64,000 nucleotides of DNA from Hyphomicrobiales bacterium (GTDB taxonomy: Bacteria > Pseudomonadota > Alphaproteobacteria > Rhizobiales > Rhizobiaceae): contig UEHQ01000010.1 of assembly GCA_900489925.1 (NCBI GenBank), forward strand, positions 119,869 to 183,868, given 5' to 3'. Shown here in pieces: positions 24,506 to 33,772 of this stretch. Position 1 is the first letter of the stretch. Every line of letters starts with the position of its first letter. The translations under genes were made by a program, and so were the position numbers. Below the pieces are notes generated by a model. It was not told where the DNA came from and did no database searches. It worked only from the letters and a program-made list of their open reading frames with translations.

Positions 24506-26710
24506 ATGGACAGTGCAGTCGCTGAGCACCATGAACCTACACCGGAAGCCAAGGACAACGTGCCCCCGCTGGAACAGCTGCTGTCGAGCCCCGAGCGCTT
24601 CATCAACCGCGAATTCTCCTGGCTGCAGTTCAACCGCCGCGTTCTCGAAGAGACGCTGAACACCGAGCATCCCTTGCTCGAGCGCGTTCGCTTTCTGTCG
24701 ATCTCGGCTGCCAACCTCGACGAATTCTTCATGGTGCGCGTGGCGGGCCTCGAAGGTCAGGTGCGCCAGAACATCGTGGTTCGCACGCCAGATGGCAAAA
24801 CGCCGGCCGAGCAGCTGGATGCGATCTTGCAGGAGATCGACAACCTGCAGATGGAGCAACAGGCATCGCTCGCCGTTCTCCAGCAATATCTTGCGAAGGA
24901 AGACATTCTGATCGTTCGCCCGGGCGCGCTCTGCGAAGCTGATCGCAACTGGCTCGCGACCGAATTCGAGCAGGCGATCTTCCCTGTGTTGACGCCGTTG
25001 TCGATCGATCCGGCGCACCCTTTTCCCTTCATTCCGAATCTCGGCTTTTCGATCGGCTTGCAGCTCGTCAGCAAGAACGGCCGCGATCCGATGACGGCGC
25101 TGCTGCGCCTGCCGCCGGCACTCGATCGTTTCGTGCGCCTGCCGGATGACGGCAGCACGATCCGCTACATCACGCTCGAAGATGTCGCCAATATCTTCAT
25201 CCATCGCCTTTACCCCGGCTACGAGGTGCAGGGCTCGGGTACGTTCCGCATCATTCGCGACAGCGATATTGAAGTCGAAGAAGAAGCGGAAGATCTGGTG
25301 CGCTTCTTCGAAACGGCGCTCAAGCGCCGCCGTCGCGGATCGGTGATCCGCATCGAGACCGATTCCGAAATGCCGGCATCGCTGCGCCAGTTCGTTGTCC
25401 AGGCGCTTAACGTTCCCGATAACCGCGTTGCTGTTTTGCCGGGGTTGCTGGCACTCAACACGCTCTCGGAAATCACCAAGGCGCCGCGCGACGACCTTCG
25501 ATTTCCGCCCTACAACGCGCGATTTCCGGAGCGCGTCCGCGAACACGCCGGCGACTGCTTCGCCGCCATCCGCGAAAAGGACATGGTGGTTCATCACCCC
25601 TACGAGTCCTTCGACGTGGTGGTCCAGTTCCTTCTCCAGGCTGCGCGCGATCCTGACGTTCTGGCGATAAAGCAGACGCTTTACCGTACATCGAACGACA
25701 GCCCGATTGTTCGCGCGCTGATCGACGCCGCCGAATCCGGCAAGTCCGTCACCGCGCTGGTCGAATTGAAGGCCCGCTTCGACGAAGAAGCCAATATTCG
25801 CTGGGCGCGCGACCTCGAACGCGCCGGCGTGCAGGTTGTCTTCGGCTTCATCGAATTGAAGACACACTCGAAGATGTCGCTCGTCGTTCGCCGCGAGGAA
25901 GGCAAGCTGCGCAGCTATTGCCACCTCGGCACCGGCAACTATCACCCGATCACGGCGAAGATCTATACCGACCTGTCGTTCTTCACCTGCAACCCCGTCA
26001 TTGCCCATGACATGGCCAACATCTTCAATTTCATCACCGGCTACGGCGAGCCGGAAGAAAGCATGAAGCTGGCCGTCTCTCCGTACACGCTGCGCACGCG
26101 CATCCTTCGTCACATCGACGAAGAGATCAAGCACGCCAAGAATGGCGCGCCGGCGGCGATCTGGATGAAGATGAACTCGCTGGTCGATCCGGAGATCATC
26201 GACGCGCTCTATACGGCGAGCCGCGCCGGCGTCGAGATCGATCTGGTCATCCGCGGCATCTGCTGCCTGCGTCCGCAGGTGGCTGGTCTCTCGGAGAATA
26301 TTCGCGTCAAATCGATCGTCGGTCGCTTCCTCGAGCACAGCCGCATCTTCTGCTTCGGCAACGGCCACGGCCTGCCGTCCGACAAGGCGCTCGTCTACAT
26401 CGGTTCGGCCGATATGATGCCGAGAAACCTCGATCGGCGCGTCGAAACGCTCGTTCCGCTGACAAATCCGACCGTTCACGAGCAGGTTTTGTCTCAAATC
26501 ATGCTCGGCAACCTCATTGACAATCAGCAAAGCTACGAGATATTGGCCGACGGGACGTCCAGGCGCATGGAAGTGCGCAAGGGCGAGGAGCCGTTCAACG
26601 CGCAACAGTATTTCATGACGAACCCGAGCCTTTCCGGTCGTGGTGAAGCCTTGAAATCCAGTGCGCCGAAGCTGATCGCCGGCCTGCTTTCCGGCCGGGC
26701 AAAAAGATAA
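24506..26710 (+). CDS. ppk: Polyphosphate kinase 1
   Basis: 734 residues. It polymerises the ATP gamma-phosphate into inorganic polyphosphate. The N-domain begins [19 protein letters not shown]. The two phospholipase-D-like catalytic domains carry the autophosphorylated His473 ([10 protein letters not shown]) and His611 ([10 protein letters not shown]). [16 protein letters not shown] is the conserved C-terminal motif. It is followed after 12 bp by ppx, so synthesis and degradation of polyphosphate are co-transcribed. The PHO-box promoter just upstream suggests induction by phosphate limitation. Confidence 0.97.
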   Translation: MDSAVAEHHEPTPEAKDNVPPLEQLLSSPERFINREFSWLQFNRRVLEETLNTEHPLLERVRFLSISAANLDEFFMVRVAGLEGQVRQNIVVRTPDGKTPAEQLDAILQEIDNLQMEQQASLAVLQQYLAKEDILIVRPGALCEADRNWLATEFEQAIFPVLTPLSIDPAHPFPFIPNLGFSIGLQLVSKNGRDPMTALLRLPPALDRFVRLPDDGSTIRYITLEDVANIFIHRLYPGYEVQGSGTFRIIRDSDIEVEEEAEDLVRFFETALKRRRRGSVIRIETDSEMPASLRQFVVQALNVPDNRVAVLPGLLALNTLSEITKAPRDDLRFPPYNARFPERVREHAGDCFAAIREKDMVVHHPYESFDVVVQFLLQAARDPDVLAIKQTLYRTSNDSPIVRALIDAAESGKSVTALVELKARFDEEANIRWARDLERAGVQVVFGFIELKTHSKMSLVVRREEGKLRSYCHLGTGNYHPITAKIYTDLSFFTCNPVIAHDMANIFNFITGYGEPEESMKLAVSPYTLRTRILRHIDEEIKHAKNGAPAAIWMKMNSLVDPEIIDALYTASRAGVEIDLVIRGICCLRPQVAGLSENIRVKSIVGRFLEHSRIFCFGNGHGLPSDKALVYIGSADMMPRNLDRRVETLVPLTNPTVHEQVLSQIMLGNLIDNQQSYEILADGTSRRMEVRKGEEPFNAQQYFMTNPSLSGRGEALKSSAPKLIAGLLSGRAKR

Positions 26711-26722
26711 AACTGGACCTTC

Positions 26723-28246
26723 ATGGTTGAATCAGAAGCCCAGGGGCGCCTTCCAGGGATTGCCCCGGTCTCCGTTGTCGATATCGGGTCGAACTCGATC
26801 CGTGTGGTCATCTACGAGGGCATGTCCCGGTCACCGACGATCCTTTTCAACGAAAAGGTTCTCTGTGGTCTCGGCAAAGGCATCGCGCTGACCGGCAAGA
26901 TGGACGAGGCCAGCGTCGAACGGGCGCTCGCAGCTCTGCACCGTTTCAAGGCACTCTCCGATCAGGCGCGTGCGGCAACGATGTATGTCCTTGCGACCGC
27001 TGCGGCGCGCGAAGCTTCCAACGGCCCGGATTTCATTCATCGCGCCGAAACCATCCTGCAGCGGAAGATCCGTGTTCTTTCAGGCGAGGAAGAGGCCAAG
27101 TTCTCGGCGCTCGGTATCGTCAGCGGGTTCTTCCAGCCCGATGGGATCGCGGGCGACCTCGGCGGCGGCTCGCTGGAACTTATCGACATCAAGGGCAAGG
27201 AAATCGGCCAGGGCGTGACCTTGCCGCTCGGCGGTCTGCGCCTCTCCGAATATGCCAACGGTTCGATGGAAAAGGCTCGCGCCTTCGCCCGCAAGCATGT
27301 GAAAACCAGCGCCAAGCTTCTCGCAAAGGGCGAGGGGCGGACGTTTTATGCCGTCGGGGGCACATGGCGAAACATCGCCAAGCTCCACATGGAGCTGACC
27401 CACTATCCGCTGCACATGATGCAGGGGTACGAAATCACCCTCGACGCGATGATACAGTTTCTCGATCAGGTGGAAACGGTCAGGGATTCCAAGGATCCGG
27501 CCTGGGCCGCGGTCTCGAAGTTCCGCCGCGTGCTGCTGCCCTTCGGCGCTGTCGCGATGAAGGAAGTGCTGAGCGTCATGAAGCCGGCGGTCATCTCCTT
27601 CTCGGGGCAGGGCGTGCGCGAAGGCTACCTGTTCTCGCTGTTGTCCGAGAGCGAACGCCGTGCCGATCCGCTGATCGAAGCCGCCAGGGAGCTGGCGATT
27701 CTGCGTGCGCGTTCTCCGGAACATGCGCGCGAGCTGGCCGAGTGGACCGGCCGGATGATGCCGTTCTTCGGCATCGCCGAAACCGAAGAGGATGCCCGCT
27801 ATCGCCAGGCAGCCTGCCTTCTTGCCGACATCAGTTGGCGAGCCCATCCCGATTACCGTGGCCTGCAGGCGCTGAACATTATCGCCCACACATCGTTCGT
27901 GGGGATCACCCATCCTGGCCGCGCATTCATCGCGCTTGCCAACTACTATCGCTTCGAAGGGCTGCACGATGACGGTGCGACCGGCCCGCTGGCGACGATC
28001 GCGACCCCGCACTACGTCGAGCGCGCCAAGCTTTTGGGCGGCATGCTGCGCGTCGTCTATCTGTTTTCGGCCTCGATGCCGGGCGTCGTCCGCAACCTGA
28101 CATTCCAGAAGTCGTCGAACCCTGATCTGGACCTCGAATTCGTCGTCCCGGCGGAGTATCGCGATTTTGCCGGCGAGCGTTTGGATGGCCGCCTGCAGCA
28201 GCTGGCGAGGCTGACAAACAAGCGACTGGCCTTCCGCTTCGAATAG
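26723..28246 (+). CDS. ppx: Exopolyphosphatase (Ppx/GppA family)
   Basis: 507 residues, close to E. coli Ppx (513). The actin-like ATPase fold begins VVDIGSNSIRVVIYEG (phosphate loop 1). GDLGGGSLELIDIKG is phosphate loop 2, and SGEEEAKFSALG contains the conserved catalytic Glu region. The C-terminal half is an HD-like helical domain (ACLLADISWRAHPDYRG). It removes terminal phosphate from polyphosphate and may also act on pppGpp. It is in an operon with ppk. A weak hairpin lies at 28298-28320. Confidence 0.95.
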   Translation: MVESEAQGRLPGIAPVSVVDIGSNSIRVVIYEGMSRSPTILFNEKVLCGLGKGIALTGKMDEASVERALAALHRFKALSDQARAATMYVLATAAAREASNGPDFIHRAETILQRKIRVLSGEEEAKFSALGIVSGFFQPDGIAGDLGGGSLELIDIKGKEIGQGVTLPLGGLRLSEYANGSMEKARAFARKHVKTSAKLLAKGEGRTFYAVGGTWRNIAKLHMELTHYPLHMMQGYEITLDAMIQFLDQVETVRDSKDPAWAAVSKFRRVLLPFGAVAMKEVLSVMKPAVISFSGQGVREGYLFSLLSESERRADPLIEAARELAILRARSPEHARELAEWTGRMMPFFGIAETEEDARYRQAACLLADISWRAHPDYRGLQALNIIAHTSFVGITHPGRAFIALANYYRFEGLHDDGATGPLATIATPHYVERAKLLGGMLRVVYLFSASMPGVVRNLTFQKSSNPDLDLEFVVPAEYRDFAGERLDGRLQQLARLTNKRLAFRFE

Positions 28247-28297
28247 CCGGACGGGCAGAATGGAAAGGTCTTCCGCTCTTCCTTTCTCGCCGTAGAG

Positions 28298-28320
28298 CGA
28301 GGCGGTCTGAGGACGCCTCG
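28298..28320 (+). terminator. Possible weak terminator after ppx
   Basis: CGAGGCG / CGCCTCG 7-bp stem with a 9-base loop, followed by TCCTTTCG, 51 bp past the ppx stop. There is no continuous T-run, so confidence is modest. Confidence 0.45.
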
Positions 28321-28439
28321 TCCTTTCGACTGTGAAAGCATCCAGTCGATCGGCACACATTTACCGTAACGTACTTCCCTTCGGACTCCGTTCGGCACTC
28401 CATCGGTACACACGACTGTTCCAGACTGGAGAAAGCCTG

Positions 28440-29843
28440 ATGAGAATCCTCGCAATCCTTTGCCTCCTGTTATTCGCTCCTTCCGCTATTGCTGCAGACA
28501 AGGCTCAGCGCGCCTTCGACAGCGAAATTGAACGCAAGGCGGCTCAGGCCGTGGTCTGGGGCATACCTGCCGTCAACTACGATCTGATGCGGCAGGAAAT
28601 GCTTGCCAAGACACCGGGAAAAGTCGGCCAGGTGATCTACTGGGGGCGTCCGCTGGATTGGAGAAACCAGACCCTGACACCCAATCCGGATGCGCTTTAC
28701 TTCATGGTCTTCTTCAGCACCAAGGATGGCCCTGTCGTCCTCGACCTGCCGCCGGCGGAAGACAAGGCATCGTTCAACGGCAACATCGTCACGGCGTGGC
28801 AGCTGCCGCTGGAGGATGCGGGGCTGCTCGGATACGACAAGGGCAAGGGTGGGAAATTTGTGGTTCTGCCGCCGGGCTACAAGGAGAAGCTGCCGGATGG
28901 CTATATCCCTCTGCAGTCCGAGGTCTATGGCGGCTACATGCTGTTTCGTTCGAATCTCGCGAGCCACGGCGATGCCGATGTGCAGGCCTCCGTCGACTAC
29001 GGCAAGAAGCTGAAAGTCTACCCGTTGTCTGCGGCCGCCAATCCGCCTCAGACGGCCTTCTCCGACGTGAAGGACGTTCTGTTCGATAGCACGATCAAAT
29101 GGAATTCAAGTTTCTTCGAAAACCTGAACCGCGTTGTTCAGGAGGAGCCGTGGATCGTGCGCGATCGCGTTATGATCGATGAATTGAAGACGCTCGGTAT
29201 CGAGAAAGGCAAGCCTTTTGCGCCCGACCAACATACGCAATCCCTGCTGACCAAGGGCATCCGGGAAGCCGAGGCGCTTCTTGAAGCAAAATACGATGCT
29301 GGTCTGCCGCCATTTTTCACCGCAACGAGCCGCTGGACCTATCCGGCCTATCCCGACCTGATCAAGGCCGCGCAGGCAGACTACAACGAGCCGGATGCCT
29401 ATCCGGTCGATCATCGCGGCGTCGCGTATAGCTACGCTTACATCGGCATCAAGCGGCTAGGGGCCGGCCAGTTCTATTCGATCTCGATCCGGGACAAGGA
29501 CGGGCATGCCTTCGACGGCGGCAAGACCTATCGCCTCAACGTGCCTGCGAACGTTCCCGTCCAGCAATATTGGTCCGTGACCGCCTATGACCGGCAGACG
29601 CATGCGCTGATCAAGAACGTCTCGCGCGCCAGCCGCTCATCGCAAATCCCGGAACTTGTGAAGAACGACGACGGTTCCGTCGATCTCTACTTCGGCCCAA
29701 AGGCGCCAAAGGGGAAGGATGCGAACTGGGTGCCGACGGACGCGAAGCGCGAGTTCGAGCTGATGTTCCGAGCCTATGGGCCTACCCCTGACTTCTTCGA
29801 CAAGAAGTGGATCCTTTCTGACGTCGTCCGTATGGGAAAATGA
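28440..29843 (+). CDS. Exported DUF1254/DUF1214 domain protein
   Basis: 467 residues from MRILAILCLLLFAPSAIAAD, a clear signal peptide cleaved after AIA, with GGAGA upstream. The N-terminal DUF1254 region (AVVWGIPAVNYDLMRQEM, then TPNPDALYFMVFF) is followed by a C-terminal DUF1214 region (FYSISIRDKDGHAFDGGKTY, then YWSVTAYDRQTHALIKN). It is probably periplasmic. No biochemical function is established for this domain pair. It is flanked by ppx upstream and a bidirectional terminator downstream and has its own short leader. Its presence between ppx and rnd may be a later insertion. Confidence 0.88.
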   Translation: MRILAILCLLLFAPSAIAADKAQRAFDSEIERKAAQAVVWGIPAVNYDLMRQEMLAKTPGKVGQVIYWGRPLDWRNQTLTPNPDALYFMVFFSTKDGPVVLDLPPAEDKASFNGNIVTAWQLPLEDAGLLGYDKGKGGKFVVLPPGYKEKLPDGYIPLQSEVYGGYMLFRSNLASHGDADVQASVDYGKKLKVYPLSAAANPPQTAFSDVKDVLFDSTIKWNSSFFENLNRVVQEEPWIVRDRVMIDELKTLGIEKGKPFAPDQHTQSLLTKGIREAEALLEAKYDAGLPPFFTATSRWTYPAYPDLIKAAQADYNEPDAYPVDHRGVAYSYAYIGIKRLGAGQFYSISIRDKDGHAFDGGKTYRLNVPANVPVQQYWSVTAYDRQTHALIKNVSRASRSSQIPELVKNDDGSVDLYFGPKAPKGKDANWVPTDAKREFELMFRAYGPTPDFFDKKWILSDVVRMGK

Positions 29844-29876
29844 ACGGCTCGAACTCTAACGCCTTGCGCAAAAGAA

Positions 29877-29906
29877 GAAAGCCCCGCTCTCTCGAACGGG
29901 GCTTTC
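29877..29906. terminator. Bidirectional terminator
   Basis: Perfect 10-bp stem GAAAGCCCCG / CGGGGCTTTC with a 10-base loop, pyrimidine-rich on both sides. It lies between the convergent DUF1254 gene (ends 29843) and the phytase-like gene (ends 29923). Confidence 0.82.
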
Positions 29907-29922
29907 CTTTAGGAGACAGAAC

Positions 29923-31281
29923 TTACTTTGCGTTCAGCAGATCGCCGACTTCGAGCAGGCTGAACTCGTTGTCGTCTGCCTTGTCGACGGCGCGGCCGGC
30001 GGAGAAGGGCAGGTTGTTGTCGTTGCCGACGATGATATGGGTGGCATCGACGCGATCGACGTTTTCGATCGTCACGAACGGCATGTCGTAGATGCCATCC
30101 TTGGTGCCGGCCTTTTTCTTGTTGTCGGGGTCCTTGATATCAAGAAGATCGATGTAGCCGATCTTGCGGACAGCCTTCCCGACATTGGCGTCGTTGAACT
30201 CGATCTTGTAGATGCGCTTGAGTTCGGCCGGGGCTTCGAAGCAATCCGGCTTCGGCTGCTTGGGATCGGCGCAAGCCTTGTCCTTGCTGCCGGCGCCGTT
30301 GTCGCGCTCGATGACGAGAGCGGTGGAGTCGTCCAGCATGTTGAAGTCGCCGATCGACACGCCCTTGTCTTCGAAAGGATAGAACCAGGTGCGGCCGGTC
30401 CAGTTCTTGGAAGCGGTGTCGAACTCGATGACACGGATGGCGGTATGGCCGTCAACCGATTCCATCTTGCCGTCTTCGAGATAGAGCGGGCCTTCCAGCA
30501 GGCCGTAGAGCTTGCTGCCATCCTTCGACATGGCGAGGCCCTCGAAGCCGCCCGAACGCTTCAGGTTGAAGACCGGCATCTTGGCGGTCGGGTTTGCCGG
30601 AACCGACAGGAGAGGATTGTCGGGCGACATGACAGGCTTGCCATCGACGACGGTCGAAACGACGTCGGTCAGGCGGCCTTCTGTGTCGAATTTCAGGATA
30701 TAAGGGCCGAATTCTTCGCCGATCCAGAAGCCATCGGCAACCGGCTGCACGGATTCGATGTCGAAGTCAGCACCGGTGAGATAACGCTTTTCGGCGCCTT
30801 CGAGCACGATCGGGAAGGGCGCCTTCCTGTCAGGATCGGACAGGAACAGGTTCTTCACCACCTCGACCTTGCCGGTCGCCCAGTCGAACTTCATCTGGTG
30901 CAGGAACAGCATGGCGTCGCTCGAGTTGGCCTTGGAGCCGAAGCCGTTGTCGGAGAGCGTCCAGAAGGTGCCATCAGGCATGGCCTTGATACCGGAGAAG
31001 CCCTGGATCGGCTGGCCGTCGAAGGGCAGCTTCAGGTCGGTCACGCGAGCGCCGTCCTTGCCCGGAACGGTGCCGAGCGCTTCGGTGCGCTTGCGGTCGG
31101 CAGTCGTGAACTTGCCGGAGTGCTTGAGGAATTCAGGTGCGTCGACCGGAGCCGGAACCAGCGTGTTGGCAGGCAGGATGGCCTGGCCGGCCAGCTTGGC
31201 AGGAAATTCCTGCTGGTCGGCTGCTGCCGTGCCAGCGATCAAAAGAACAAATGAAACGGAAGCAAGAAGAGTATTTTTCAT
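29923..31281 (-). CDS. Exported esterase-like/phytase-like beta-propeller protein
   Basis: About 452 residues from MKNTLLASVSFVLLIAGTAAAD, a signal peptide. A TTG four codons earlier is not preferred because the ATG directly follows a G-rich ribosome site. The mature part matches the esterase-like activity of phytase domain: GFSGIKAMPDGTFWTLSDNGFG, then FWIGEEFGPYILKFDTEGRL, GGFEGLAMSKDGSKLYGLLEG and FEDKGVSIGDFNML, repeated propeller blades. Substrates in the family are ill-defined (phosphoesters or carboxylic esters). It is expected to be periplasmic and is convergent to the DUF1254 gene. Confidence 0.88.
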   Translation of the reverse strand: MKNTLLASVSFVLLIAGTAAADQQEFPAKLAGQAILPANTLVPAPVDAPEFLKHSGKFTTADRKRTEALGTVPGKDGARVTDLKLPFDGQPIQGFSGIKAMPDGTFWTLSDNGFGSKANSSDAMLFLHQMKFDWATGKVEVVKNLFLSDPDRKAPFPIVLEGAEKRYLTGADFDIESVQPVADGFWIGEEFGPYILKFDTEGRLTDVVSTVVDGKPVMSPDNPLLSVPANPTAKMPVFNLKRSGGFEGLAMSKDGSKLYGLLEGPLYLEDGKMESVDGHTAIRVIEFDTASKNWTGRTWFYPFEDKGVSIGDFNMLDDSTALVIERDNGAGSKDKACADPKQPKPDCFEAPAELKRIYKIEFNDANVGKAVRKIGYIDLLDIKDPDNKKKAGTKDGIYDMPFVTIENVDRVDATHIIVGNDNNLPFSAGRAVDKADDNEFSLLEVGDLLNAK

Positions 31282-31326
31282 CGAAACCCCCAAAGATTGG
31301 AATGCGGGTCTCGATTAGCAGGGGAT

Positions 31327-32394
31327 TCATGTCGGCGCGTTGACGCCTGCGTGAAGCTTTGGTGACGCCTTCCGGCTTTCGGCCTTGACGAGAGCGATGA
31401 CGCCGAGGCTCTGGCCTCGCCCTTTCACGGCATGGGTTCCGAGATCCTCGGCCACCACGGTTTCCGGCATGATGATGCGCTGGGCGAGGTCGGAGGAGAT
31501 GAGCACCGAGCGGTTCAGCGTCTTGCAGAGCGTCTCTAGGCGGGACGTCGTGTTCACCGTGTCGCCGAAATAGGTGATCTTGTGGTGATCGACGCCGATT
31601 TCCGCAGTGATGACGGTGCCGCCGTGCAGCGCGGCACGCAGCCGCGGCACCTGGCCGTAGGTCTTCAGCCAGCTTTCCGCATCGTTTTCGATTTCGCCGA
31701 TGATGTCGAAGATGCAGTTCACGCATCTGGCGAACTTGACGCCGCGCTCCAGCGGCCAGCTGATGATCGCCGCATCGCCCACGTAGTCGTCGATTGTGCC
31801 CTTGTACTTTCGCACCGGCTCCGCAAAGGTGGCAAACAGCGAGCTCAGCATCTGCTGGGCCCGCAGGTCACCATGCTTTTCCGCGAAGGCGGTGGAATCC
31901 ACCAGGTCGATGAACAGGAAGACACGCTCCTCGCTGAGCGGCTTGCGGTAGCGGCTGAAGAGCATGCTGGTGAAGATATCGCGTCCCAGCAGTTCTCGAA
32001 CCCGTAGCACGAAGATGATCAGCGCGCAGACGGCAAGCGCATAGAGAAACGCGTCGAACGGCAGGATGACAGCATCGATCCACGATCCCGGACGAAAGAT
32101 GCCGAGCGTCCACATGGAAAGGCCGGCAACGGCAAACCCGGCGCTCATCAGGATTTCGTAGATGAAGATTTCGGCCAGGAAGAACGTCACCGTCGGCAGA
32201 GCCTGCATACGGCGATTGAGGCGGCGCAGGATGACTTTACGCTCAAAGGCAATGATCGGCAGACCGATCGCCAACGCAAAGGTTGCTCCAACGAACGGGT
32301 GGCCGCCGTAAAATCTCATGTCGTAGAGGACACCGCTGGCCGCGATCACGAGCGCGATCAGTAACCAGTTCTGGACCGGAGATATTTCCCGCAT
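31327..32394 (-). CDS. Membrane-bound class III adenylate/guanylate cyclase-like protein
   Basis: 355 residues. The N-terminal ~135 hold about four to five membrane helices. The cyclase homology domain spans about residues 155-330: metal Asp in FLFIDLVDST, second metal Asp in DYVGDAAIISW, and the Asn/Arg transition-state pair in GDTVNTTSRLE. The residue that normally reads the purine, Lys three positions before the GD, is Asp203 here (TIDDYVGD). The second specificity position is Thr (ITYFGD). Product identity is therefore uncertain: cAMP is likely by family, but the changed residue leaves doubt. Domain-terminal KGRGQSLGVIAL is typical. Confidence 0.88.
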   Translation of the reverse strand: MREISPVQNWLLIALVIAASGVLYDMRFYGGHPFVGATFALAIGLPIIAFERKVILRRLNRRMQALPTVTFFLAEIFIYEILMSAGFAVAGLSMWTLGIFRPGSWIDAVILPFDAFLYALAVCALIIFVLRVRELLGRDIFTSMLFSRYRKPLSEERVFLFIDLVDSTAFAEKHGDLRAQQMLSSLFATFAEPVRKYKGTIDDYVGDAAIISWPLERGVKFARCVNCIFDIIGEIENDAESWLKTYGQVPRLRAALHGGTVITAEIGVDHHKITYFGDTVNTTSRLETLCKTLNRSVLISSDLAQRIIMPETVVAEDLGTHAVKGRGQSLGVIALVKAESRKASPKLHAGVNAPT

Positions 32395-32542
32395 ATAGTC
32401 TTTTTAACCCTGACGTGTCACGCGTGTACCCAGGAATGTAGGTAGCATCCAGCGTTTCTGTAAGGGCGCGTCCGCTCGGTTTGTCGATTCCAACGGCCCT
32501 CAGAAAATGCTTATACGCGCAAAAACGTCCGACTTGTGACCG

Positions 32543-33688
32543 CTACAGCGTTACCGTCTCGACTTTTTTGCCGACAAAACGCAGTGCGACCTGGCCCTGG
32601 ATCAACTGCAGGGCAGGTTCGCCGAACAGCTCCCTGCGCCATCCGTGCAGGGCCGCGACCTCGGCCTTCTCACCCTCGGCAGCGATCTTGTCCAGATCTT
32701 CACTGTTGGCGATGACCTTCGGCGCAACGCCGTGTTTTTCCGAAATGAGCTTCAAGAGCACCTTCAGGAGTTCGGCTGCCGCTGCAGCGCCCTCCGGCGT
32801 CTGCGTGTGGCGCGGCGCATGCGGCATCTCGCTCTTCGGCAGAGCGAGTGCGGCGTTGACGGCCTCGACAACGGCGGTGCCAGCGGCCGAACGCTCCCAG
32901 CCCTTCGGGATCGTTCTCAACCGGCCGAGCGCTTCCGCATCCTTCGGCTGCTGCTGGGCGATCTCGTAGATCGCATCATCCTTGATGACGCGCGAGCGCG
33001 GCACGTTGCGGCTGCGGGCCTCGCGTTCGCGCCAGGCGGCAACGAATTTCAGGATCGCCAGTTCCTGCGGCTTGCGCAGACGCATCTTCAGGCGCTGCCA
33101 GGCATCGTCTGGATGAAGATCGTAGGTTTCCTGGGCTTCTAGGACATCCATCTCTTCCGACAGCCAGGACGAGCGGCCTTCGCGCTCCAGTTCGGCCTTC
33201 AGGTAGAGGTAGACGTCCCGCAGGTGCGTCACGTCGGCAAGTGCATAGTCCAGCTGCTTTTCCGACAGCGGCCTGCGGCTCCAGTCGGTGAAGCGTGAGG
33301 ATTTGTCGATCTGCACGCCCTTGGTACGGCTGACGAGCTGGTCATAGGACACGGAGTCGCCGAAGCCGCAGACCATCGCTGCAACCTGCGTATCGAAGAT
33401 CGGATGCGGGATCAGCCCGCCGCGATTGAAGATGATTTCGATGTCCTGGCGCGCCGCATGGAAGACCTTGAGCACGGCCGGGTTGGCCATCAGCTCGAAG
33501 AACGGCTTGAGATCGAGACCCTTTGCCAGCGGATCGACCAGCACTTCCGTCGTCGGGCTCGCCATCTGGATCAGGCAGAGTTCCGGCCAGAAGGTCGTTT
33601 CGCGGAGAAACTCGGTGTCGATAGTAATGAATTCTGACTTGGCCAGCTCTTTGCAGGCCGCCTCCAAATCGGCGGTTGTTTCGATCAT
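32543..33688 (-). CDS. rnd: Ribonuclease D
   Basis: 381 residues. It is a 3'-5' exoribonuclease for tRNA and stable-RNA maturation. DEDDy motifs are complete: Exo I FITIDTEFLRE, Exo II FHAARQDIEII and Exo III LDYALADVTHL (Y-x3-D). An HRDC domain follows (WREREARSRNVPRSRVIKDD) with a second C-terminal helical domain. A single-gene minus-strand unit is likely. Its neighbours are the cyclase gene (148 bp downstream of its stop) and the multicopper oxidase gene upstream. Confidence 0.95.
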   Translation of the reverse strand: MIETTADLEAACKELAKSEFITIDTEFLRETTFWPELCLIQMASPTTEVLVDPLAKGLDLKPFFELMANPAVLKVFHAARQDIEIIFNRGGLIPHPIFDTQVAAMVCGFGDSVSYDQLVSRTKGVQIDKSSRFTDWSRRPLSEKQLDYALADVTHLRDVYLYLKAELEREGRSSWLSEEMDVLEAQETYDLHPDDAWQRLKMRLRKPQELAILKFVAAWREREARSRNVPRSRVIKDDAIYEIAQQQPKDAEALGRLRTIPKGWERSAAGTAVVEAVNAALALPKSEMPHAPRHTQTPEGAAAAAELLKVLLKLISEKHGVAPKVIANSEDLDKIAAEGEKAEVAALHGWRRELFGEPALQLIQGQVALRFVGKKVETVTL

Positions 33689-33772
33689 ATCAATTCATTC
33701 GCAGGTAAAAGGTTGATAAATCTTCCTTCTCCTTTCGGCCGGATATGTCAACAAGAAGCCCGCGATTAGTTG

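Noticed and set aside
24287..26605. Long minus-strand open frame opposite ppk
   Set aside because: Antisense shadow of ppk codons; no ribosome site or family similarity.
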